Shown here in pieces: positions 16,257 through 21,209 of a stretch of 21,209 bases of DNA (position 1 is the first letter of the stretch; the number at the start of each line of letters is the position of its first letter). Both the position numbers and the translations under genes were made by a program. The notes under the pieces are model-generated. The model searched no databases. It was not told the DNA's origin and saw nothing but the letters and a program-made list of their open reading frames with translations. The DNA comes from Wohlfahrtiimonas sp. (GTDB lineage: Bacteria; Pseudomonadota; Gammaproteobacteria; Cardiobacteriales; Wohlfahrtiimonadaceae): assembly GCA_030149965.1 (NCBI GenBank), contig JASLHB010000046.1, positions 1 through 21,209 of the forward strand, read 5' to 3'.

Positions 16257-16574
16257 ATGAAAAAACACGTTTTAACATTAGCGTTGTTAGGTTTTGGTGT
16301 AGCTTCTACACAAGCATTTGCTCAAATTGATGAAGCTTTAGCTTCACAAAGCGGTTGTTTGGCTTGCCATAAGCAAAGCGAAAAATTAATCGGTCCTGCA
16401 TACGATGAAGTTTATGAAAAGTATAAGGATGATGAAGGCGCTGTTGATTATTTGATCGAAAAAGTAACTGCAGGTGGTTCTGGTGTTTGGGGCGCAGTTC
16501 CAATGACTCCTAATGGCCATATCCCAGCAGAAGACATCGAAACTTTAGTATTACAAATCATGCACGAAGAGTAA
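16257..16574 (+). CDS. Small periplasmic c-type cytochrome (class I, c551/c5-like)
   Basis: A 105-residue protein with a Sec signal peptide (MKKHVLTLALLGFGVASTQAFA, cleavage before Gln23) and a single haem site CLACH (Cys34, Cys37, His38). KLIGPAY after it is typical of c551-type cytochromes, and Met83 in VPMTPNG is the likely sixth ligand. The mature domain is about 83 residues. It would carry electrons in the periplasm, to a terminal oxidase, a nitrite reductase or a cytochrome c peroxidase; the partner is not in the window. ATG 16257 follows AAAGAGG by eight bases; the upstream in-frame ATG at 16227 has no such site and would bury the signal peptide. A terminator follows. Confidence 0.93.
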   Translation: MKKHVLTLALLGFGVASTQAFAQIDEALASQSGCLACHKQSEKLIGPAYDEVYEKYKDDEGAVDYLIEKVTAGGSGVWGAVPMTPNGHIPAEDIETLVLQIMHEE

Positions 16575-16589
16575 TAGCTTTAGTATTCT

Positions 16590-16617
16590 AAAAACCGCAC
16601 AATGTGCGGTTTTTTTA
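16590..16617 (+). terminator. Rho-independent terminator after the cytochrome c gene
   Basis: Arms 16590-16600 and 16604-16614 (core CCGCAC/GTGCGG flanked by A and T runs) with loop AAT, followed by Ts. Confidence 0.93.
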
Positions 16618-16654
16618 TTGACTTTATTTTAATAGTTCACGTTGATGCATTTAG

Positions 16655-16789
16655 GATGAAGTATTGGAGCAATTGTTACAAAGTTATCGAGGCGCATGAT
16701 CAGAGTTTTTATTAAATATTGGTATGACTAAATATTTAGTGGCAACAGAGCATGGTTGGCAGTGGCAAGAAAATTTTCCTGCGCTATAA
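16655..16789 (+). other. Possible remnant of a short coding sequence
   Basis: One frame between a TAG (16652) and TAA (16787) gives 44 codons interrupted once by TGA (16697). The second part contains MTKYLVATEHGWQWQENF, which reads like protein. No family is recognised. The pdxY -10 box overlaps its end. It may be chance. Confidence 0.2.
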
Positions 16790-16790
16790 T
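16762..16790 (+). promoter_or_regulatory. Probable pdxY promoter
   Basis: A perfect -10 TATAAT (16785-16790) lies 17 bases after a partial -35 GTGGCA (16762-16767), about 39 bases before the GTG start. Confidence 0.6.
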
Positions 16791-16828
16791 CGAGCATCAA
16801 ATTAAAAACGTAGCAAAGTGAGATCATC

Positions 16829-17704
16829 GTGACAAACCAACCAAAACGCGTTTTAACCATTCAATCTTATGTTGCCTTTGGGCATGTTGGCAATTCGTCA
16901 GCGGTATTTACATTGCAGCGAATGGGCATTGAAGCAATGCCAATTAATACTGTGCAGTTCTCTAATCATAGCGGTTATGATCTGTTTACAGGGCAAGTAT
17001 TTACAGCAGAGCAAATTGCAGAAGTGATCCGTGGTTTGCGTGAAAATCATTTCTTAGACAATGTTGATGCTGTAATTTCTGGTTACATTGGTAAAGTTGG
17101 TGTTGGGCAAGTGATTCACGATGTTGTGAGAGAAATTCGCACGCATAATCCAGATGCAATGTATGTATGTGATCCAGTAATGGGCGATAAAGAAGATGGT
17201 GTTGGCTTTTTTGTGGATGAAACGATTCCGCCTTTGATGAAAGAAGCATTAGAAAGTGCGACGATCATCACACCAAACTATTTTGAATTCGAAGTACTGT
17301 GTGGAAAGCCAGTGAAAACTTTGGAAGATGCTTGTACTGAGGCACGCAAATTGATTGCAAACAATCACTATTTGAAAACTGTGTTGATCACAAGTTTCCG
17401 AGTGAATGATACCGATGATGAATTGATGACATTAGCGATCACAGCGGATGAAGCATGGAAAGTTACAACGCCACGTTGCCATTATGTGCCAATGCCAAGC
17501 GGCACAGGTGATACATTTACAGCATTGTATTTAGCGCATACGTTAAATGGTGATAGTGTTGAAAAAGCGATCACATATACCACATCGACTTTATATGCTT
17601 TGGTGAAAGATACACCGAATGGTTCGCATGATTTGTCTTTAGTGCGTGAGCAAGCGCAGATCATTGAGCCAAAAGAGTTGTTTAAAGCAGAGAGATTATT
17701 TTAA
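16829..17704 (+). CDS. pdxY: Pyridoxal kinase PdxY
   Basis: At 291 residues this is a ribokinase-fold kinase that phosphorylates pyridoxal in the vitamin B6 salvage pathway, in the cytoplasm. The N-terminal QSYVAFGHVGNSSAVFTLQRMG, INTVQFSNHSGY, CDPVMGD and ATIITPNYFEFEVLCG follow the order seen in E. coli PdxY. The PSGTGDTFTALY motif holds the catalytic Asp and the anion hole. GTG 16829 is the start, with an AGTGAG-type site eight or so bases ahead. The last nine bases overlap the end of a small gene on the other strand. Confidence 0.94.
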   Translation: MTNQPKRVLTIQSYVAFGHVGNSSAVFTLQRMGIEAMPINTVQFSNHSGYDLFTGQVFTAEQIAEVIRGLRENHFLDNVDAVISGYIGKVGVGQVIHDVVREIRTHNPDAMYVCDPVMGDKEDGVGFFVDETIPPLMKEALESATIITPNYFEFEVLCGKPVKTLEDACTEARKLIANNHYLKTVLITSFRVNDTDDELMTLAITADEAWKVTTPRCHYVPMPSGTGDTFTALYLAHTLNGDSVEKAITYTTSTLYALVKDTPNGSHDLSLVREQAQIIEPKELFKAERLF

Positions 17705-17950
17705 TCCTATTGTCAGAAGATGTTGAGCTTGCGTTGCATAAAGCTCTGTTAGGTTATGCTCATCTTCTTCTGTTGGAATGAAGCCATATTCTTGGTGCCA
17801 AGCATCTGCAATTTCAGGTAAAGCCAATAATGCTTGGATGTGCTGAGTTTGTTTTAAATTCATGATGTGTTTGAAGTGAATCATAGATAATTTTAATTCA
17901 AATGCATGAAAAATATTGTTCAATGAATCAATAGATTGTTGCGAAATCAT
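17696..17950 (-). CDS. Small hypothetical protein
   Basis: An 84-residue protein that I do not recognise. It is probably soluble and mostly helical, without a signal peptide or membrane segment. The second half, LLALPEIADAWHQEYGFIPTEEDEHNLTELYATQAQHLL, has a regular hydrophobic pattern and acidic turn that look like a folded protein. AGGAA precedes the ATG by about nine bases, and the codons are like those of neighbouring genes. Its stop overlaps the 3' end of pdxY by nine bases, tail to tail. It precedes sodA on the same strand but is downstream of it, and the terminator at 18022-18047 separates them. Confidence 0.6.
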   Translation of the reverse strand: MISQQSIDSLNNIFHAFELKLSMIHFKHIMNLKQTQHIQALLALPEIADAWHQEYGFIPTEEDEHNLTELYATQAQHLLTIGLK

Positions 17951-18021
17951 ATTTCCAGTTCCTGTTGTAATCAGAGATACTTAATATATGTTAGAAATAT
18001 GACAAGAATATGACGCAATAA

Positions 18022-18047
18022 AAAAGCCCTGATTCATCAGGGCTTTT
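18022..18047. terminator. Terminator of the superoxide dismutase gene
   Basis: A perfect 11-bp stem (AAAAGCCCTGA 18022-18032, TCAGGGCTTTT 18037-18047) with loop TTCA. On the minus strand a run of Us follows. It could also act on the plus strand. Confidence 0.93.
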
Positions 18048-18070
18048 ACATATTATTTGTTGAATGCTAA

Positions 18071-18682
18071 TTATTTAGCAGCAACAAAACGCTTGTTTAC
18101 TTCATTCCAGTTAACAACGTTCCAGAATGCTTTGATGTAATCAGGACGTACGTTGCTGAATTTTTTGTAGTAAGCATGTTCCCAAACGTCTAAAGTCAAT
18201 ACAGGAGTTTTGCCTTCAGTTAATGGAGAATCTTGGTTTGCTGTAGAAGTAACTTCTAAGTTACCTTCTTTGTTTACTACTAACCATGCCCAACCAGAAC
18301 CGAAACGGCTAGTTGCAGCTGCTGCGAATTTTTCTTTGAATGCATCAAAGCTACCGAAAGTTGCATCGATTGCTGCTTTGATTTCGCCAGTTGGTTCGCC
18401 GCCAGCGTTAGGTCCCATGATTTCCCAGAACAAAGTATGGTTAGCGTGACCGCCGCCATTGTTTTGTACTGCTGTACGGATTTCTGCTGGTATTTGATCC
18501 AATTCAGCGATCAAAGTATCGATATCTTTTGCAGCCAATTCAGGGAAATTTGCAATTGCAGCATTCAAATTATTTACATAAGTATTGTGATGCTTGTCAT
18601 GATGTAAATGCATTGTTTCTGTATCGATGTGTGGTTCTAATGCATCGTGCGCGTAAGGTAAATCAGGTAATGTATAAGCCAT
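18071..18682 (-). CDS. sodA: Superoxide dismutase, Mn-type (possibly cambialistic)
   Basis: A 203-residue cytoplasmic enzyme of the Fe/Mn family, converting superoxide to oxygen and peroxide. The metal ligands are His27, His82 (in [11 protein letters not shown]), and Asp and His in LDVWEHAYY. The Gly before HANH, and the Gln in ANQDSPL, are features of Mn-type enzymes; Fe-types carry the active-site Gln in the earlier motif. Metal choice is therefore inferred as Mn, though some such enzymes use either metal. The ATG follows GGAG. It has its own promoter and terminator. No Fur-like box was recognised. Confidence 0.95.
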   Translation of the reverse strand: MAYTLPDLPYAHDALEPHIDTETMHLHHDKHHNTYVNNLNAAIANFPELAAKDIDTLIAELDQIPAEIRTAVQNNGGGHANHTLFWEIMGPNAGGEPTGEIKAAIDATFGSFDAFKEKFAAAATSRFGSGWAWLVVNKEGNLEVTSTANQDSPLTEGKTPVLTLDVWEHAYYKKFSNVRPDYIKAFWNVVNWNEVNKRFVAAK

Positions 18683-18730
18683 GATTAAATCTCCAATTAA
18701 ATAAACTTTGGTGGGTGTTCCGAATTTTGT

Positions 18731-18759
18731 AGTGTAGCAGTTAATACATGACTAAACAA
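18731..18759 (-). promoter_or_regulatory. Probable promoter of the superoxide dismutase gene
   Basis: On the minus strand TTGTTT (18759-18754) and TACACT (18736-18731), with TGC just ahead of the latter, are 17 bases apart and about 50 bases before the start codon. Confidence 0.55.
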
Positions 18760-18787
18760 AAAACGGCACAGTGTTCATATAGTGTAG

Positions 18788-19318
18788 TCACTTTTGTGAT
18801 TTTTCAACCTTTGGCAGTTGAACAATTCTTGTATGCGTTAAAAAATCCACGAGAGAAGTACGTTTTGATGTAAAAGTTTGACATAACCCAAAGAGCGAAA
18901 TGAACGCTAATCCTAAAGGGATGATTGCTTGCGCAGTAAAATTCAAAGCGAAAGCTGTATTGAAGCCAAGAAAAACTAGTACTAAAGATAAAATGAGCAA
19001 AACGGCACGAGTTGCGCTCTGTTTTGGCGACAGAGGATTGCCTGCTAAATTCACAATACGAAGCTTCCAGCTGCGCATTCCCAAAGTTTGTCCGCCCTTA
19101 TACCAAAAGTATGTATAAAATAATATTGGTGTTAGAATCGCAGTGGTAGAGATCATGAAAGGGTAAAGAGGATTGCCTGGCTCGATAGCAACGCCATTAT
19201 TGAGCGGTAACCAAATTAAAGCAGCGAGCATCATTAATGGGATGATTAAGAATAAATCATAGACAAAGGCGAGAATGCGTTTAATGGCGGTAGCCTTGGT
19301 AATTGATTGTTTTGACAT
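18788..19318 (-). CDS. RDD family membrane protein
   Basis: A 176-residue inner-membrane protein with the RDD signature: Arg in KRILAFVYD followed by Asp, and a later Asp in SLVDFLTHTRIV. The cytoplasmic loop GGQTLGMRSWKLRIVNLAG is highly typical. Four hydrophobic segments are seen (about residues 15-36, 50-70, 103-121, 126-146). The function of this group is largely unknown; some members have been linked to ion transport or stress. The ribosome-binding site is weak. It is divergent from the L,D-transpeptidase gene and lies ahead of sodA on the same strand, which has a promoter of its own. No clear terminator separates them. Confidence 0.9.
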   Translation of the reverse strand: MSKQSITKATAIKRILAFVYDLFLIIPLMMLAALIWLPLNNGVAIEPGNPLYPFMISTTAILTPILFYTYFWYKGGQTLGMRSWKLRIVNLAGNPLSPKQSATRAVLLILSLVLVFLGFNTAFALNFTAQAIIPLGLAFISLFGLCQTFTSKRTSLVDFLTHTRIVQLPKVEKSQK

Positions 19319-19348
19319 TGTTAATAACCGTTAAACATGAAGTGCGCG

Positions 19349-19354
19349 TATAAT
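19349..19354 (+). promoter_or_regulatory. -10 element of the L,D-transpeptidase gene
   Basis: A perfect TATAAT about 40 bases ahead of the ATG, with no clear -35. It lies in the 77-base gap shared with the divergent RDD gene and between ATGAAG (19337-19342) and CTTCAT (19361-19366). Confidence 0.45.
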
Positions 19355-19395
19355 AACATGCTTCATTAGAGGCTATCTTTTAGAATGTGGGTATT

Positions 19396-21033
19396 ATGAA
19401 AAGAACTGTATTATTCTGTATGTTGGCGTTTGCGTCACCATTAGTTTTGGCGAATAGCATAGGGGAAACTGTGCAAGCCAATATCTCTCAAAGTACTGTT
19501 AAAAATTTAACGCAACAAAATAAAGTAACAATGAGAGCGAATAAAGGTGATGTTGATCGTTTTTATAAAGCCTTTTATGCAGCGAATCCAGCGCAATCTT
19601 TTGTGTGGTTGGATAATGGTAAAATGACGGCGCAATCTAAAGAATTTCTATCGCTATTAGAAAAAAGTAATTATAAAGGATTGTTTCCGCAGAATTATCA
19701 TGTAAATAAGATCAATGAATTGGTTGCTTCTGATTTAACGAATATTGATGATTTACAATTGTTAGATTTGTTGATGACAGATGCAGCTTTAAGCTATTTG
19801 CGCGATTTATCAATTGGTCAGCCTGAATTAATCGTTGTAGAGCAAAAGAATTGGTTGTTGCCAAGAGATAAGTTTGACAGCGTTAAGCAATTGAATAAAG
19901 CATTAGGTGCTTCAGATTTGGCTGATCAAATTGTATCTATTGAGCCAAAGCATGAACAATATCATTTATTGTTGGATAGTTTGGCGAAAGTTTTAGATAG
20001 CGAAACTACAGCTGAAGTAGAAACAACAATGGCTGTTGGTGGCAAAATGTCACTGAATGATCGCAATGATAAAGTTCAGCTGCTGAATAATCGTTTGATT
20101 GAACTGGGTTATTTGGATGTAGCGCAGAAAGATCAAAAGTTATTTGATTCAGCAACGAAAAAAGCAGTACAAGCTTTCCAGAATGAGCATTTGTTAGAGC
20201 CAGATGGTGTTGTTGGTGCAAGAACTCAGAAAGAATTGAATAAAACAAAACAAAATCGTGCGACTCAATTGATGACGAATATTGAAAGATGGCGCTGGAT
20301 GCCAAAGAATATGGGGCAACACTATTTGGTTGTTGATATTCCAAGCTTTGAATATTACGTAATGAAAGATGGCGTAGAAACGGTTCGTGCTAAAACAATT
20401 GTAGGGATGGCACAACGTTCAACGCCAGTATTCATGGCGCCAATGAATCATATTGTATTTGCGCCTTATTGGAATGTTCCGCGTTCTATGGCTGTGAGAG
20501 ATAAATTACCACAGTTGAAGCGAGATCCTGAACGTTTAGCAAGATCTAAGATCAGGATTTTAGATAGAGAAGGGCATGAGATTGACCCAACAATGATCGA
20601 TTGGTCTCAATATAACTCGAATAACTTTCCATACCGTTTGCGCCAAGACCCTGGTAATCATAATGCTTTAGGGAAAGTGAAATTTATGTTCCCAAATGAG
20701 CACGCGATTTATTTGCATGATACACCGCAAAAAAGTTTGTTTGGTAAAACGGAGCGTACATTCAGCTCTGGTTGTATTCGAATTGAGAATCCAGTTGAAT
20801 TGGCAGAATATTTTTTAAAAGATCAGGATTGGAAGGTTGATCGCGTACAAAAAGCATATGGTGGTAGTAAAGAGCAGACGGTACGACTAAAAGAAGATAT
20901 GCGTTTTCCTGTGTATACAATTTACATGACAACCGCTGTAGATGCGAACGGTAAGACGGTTTATCGCTCTGATATTTATGAGAGAGATGTAGCGATGCAA
21001 AATAAAATTGCTAAATTATCGATCAATCTGTAA
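19396..21033 (+). CDS. ldtD: L,D-transpeptidase, LdtD/YcbB type
   Basis: A 545-residue periplasmic enzyme forming 3-3 crosslinks in peptidoglycan, bypassing D,D-transpeptidases. A signal peptide (MKRTVLFCMLAFASPLVLA) is followed by the YcbB scaffold domain (about residues 55-200). A PG_binding_1 repeat comes next (LLNNRLIELGYLD...AVQAFQNEHLLEPDGVVG), then the YkuD domain from about residue 310. The catalytic site is IYLHDTP and then FSSGCIRIENP with Cys460. The domain order and the YNVPRS-like stretch (here YWNVPRSMAVRD) match E. coli LdtD, which is somewhat longer. The start is ATG 19396: the in-frame GTG at 19387 precedes the basic signal-peptide start and has no better site. Confidence 0.94.
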   Translation: MKRTVLFCMLAFASPLVLANSIGETVQANISQSTVKNLTQQNKVTMRANKGDVDRFYKAFYAANPAQSFVWLDNGKMTAQSKEFLSLLEKSNYKGLFPQNYHVNKINELVASDLTNIDDLQLLDLLMTDAALSYLRDLSIGQPELIVVEQKNWLLPRDKFDSVKQLNKALGASDLADQIVSIEPKHEQYHLLLDSLAKVLDSETTAEVETTMAVGGKMSLNDRNDKVQLLNNRLIELGYLDVAQKDQKLFDSATKKAVQAFQNEHLLEPDGVVGARTQKELNKTKQNRATQLMTNIERWRWMPKNMGQHYLVVDIPSFEYYVMKDGVETVRAKTIVGMAQRSTPVFMAPMNHIVFAPYWNVPRSMAVRDKLPQLKRDPERLARSKIRILDREGHEIDPTMIDWSQYNSNNFPYRLRQDPGNHNALGKVKFMFPNEHAIYLHDTPQKSLFGKTERTFSSGCIRIENPVELAEYFLKDQDWKVDRVQKAYGGSKEQTVRLKEDMRFPVYTIYMTTAVDANGKTVYRSDIYERDVAMQNKIAKLSINL

Positions 21034-21040
21034 AAAAAAT

Positions 21041-21068
21041 TTGACGAACAAGAAAATGTGCCTATAAT
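21041..21068 (+). promoter_or_regulatory. Promoter of the tRNA-Tyr operon
   Basis: TTGACG (21041-21046) and a perfect TATAAT (21063-21068) are 16 bases apart. The tRNA begins 13 bases later. Confidence 0.85.
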
Positions 21069-21081
21069 AGCAACTCTCTCG

Positions 21082-21166
21082 GGTGGGATACTCAAGCGGT
21101 CAACGAGGGCAGACTGTAAATCTGCTGGCTAAGCCTTCGAAGGTTCGAATCCTTCTCCCACCACCA
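21082..21166 (+). tRNA. tRNA-Tyr (GTA)
   Basis: A class II tRNA of 85 bases with encoded CCA. The acceptor GGTGGGA pairs with TCCCACC, discriminator A. Stem GCAGA/TCTGC encloses loop CTGTAAA with anticodon GTA at 21116-21118. The variable arm is long, and the T-arm contains GGTTCGAATCC. Confidence 0.97.
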
Positions 21167-21185
21167 AATTATAAGATTGAAAAAA

Positions 21186-21209
21186 GCGGGTGTAGTTCAA
21201 TGGTAGAAC
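21186..21209 (+). tRNA. tRNA-Gly, 3' end outside window
   Basis: The first 24 bases show the acceptor strand GCGGGTG and D-arm AGTTCAATGGTAGAAC of a bacterial tRNA-Gly, probably the TCC isoacceptor. The anticodon lies beyond the window. It follows tRNA-Tyr by 19 bases and should share its transcript; the order Tyr-Gly is that of the tRNA group ahead of tufB in many Gammaproteobacteria. Confidence 0.75.

Noticed and set aside
16697..16699. In-frame TGA as a selenocysteine codon
   Set aside because: No SECIS-like hairpin is seen after it, the frame is very short, and it matches no known selenoprotein.
19337..19366. ATGAAG/CTTCAT inverted repeat around the ldtD -10 box
   Set aside because: Arms of six bases at 24-base spacing in an AT-rich gap are weak; too likely by chance to report as an operator.

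Overview
This is an AT-rich chromosomal stretch from a Gammaproteobacterium. The gene content is largely housekeeping: LpxH, GlmU, two cyclophilins next to lpxH, PdxY, an LdtD/YcbB-type L,D-transpeptidase, and a tRNA-Tyr/tRNA-Gly pair like the one ahead of tufB. Protein sequences resemble their E. coli or Pseudomonas counterparts but are clearly diverged, and codon use is AT-biased. A low-GC lineage such as the Cardiobacteriales/Ignatzschineria-Wohlfahrtiimonas group would fit, but that placement is a guess. I see no phage, CRISPR array, intact insertion sequence or replication origin.

Layout, left to right. 1-2884: the 3' part of a thioester alpha-2-macroglobulin gene and a terminator whose loop resembles an IS3-family end. 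2906-3432 (minus): a type IV pilin gene broken by a one-base frameshift. 3714-5348: a YtcJ-like amidohydrolase. 5398-5483: tRNA-Leu(CAA) with its own promoter and terminator. 5724-6914: an SGNH lipoprotein related to peptidoglycan O-acetylesterases (Ape1), with the nucleophile serine replaced by alanine. 6974-7681 (minus): an FAH-family hydrolase, separated from the lipoprotein gene by a perfect bidirectional terminator. 7788-8611: a tandem glycine riboswitch leading into a UPF0126/TRIC-type membrane protein. 8698-10792: a YnaI-type mechanosensitive channel and a PfoR-like EIIC membrane protein.

10855-14640 (minus): ornithine carbamoyltransferase, then periplasmic cyclophilin, cytoplasmic cyclophilin, lpxH and an NfsB-like nitroreductase, transcribed in that order. 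An inverted repeat centred on the likely -10 element lies ahead of the cyclophilins. 14789-16156: glmU, divergent from argF. 16257-16574: a small secreted cytochrome c. 16829-17704: pdxY, converging on a small hypothetical gene. 18071-19318 (minus): a Mn-type superoxide dismutase and an RDD membrane protein. 19396-21033: an L,D-transpeptidase. 21082 to the end: tRNA-Tyr and the start of tRNA-Gly.

Several genes serve the cell envelope: A2M, the Ape1-like lipoprotein, LpxH, GlmU, periplasmic cyclophilin and LdtD. They do not form one operon. No clearly new multi-gene system is visible. The points most worth following are the Ser-to-Ala change in the Ape1-like protein, the frameshifted pilin, the IS-end-like sequence in a terminator loop, and the unexplained inverted repeats upstream of ppiA and the cytochrome c gene.
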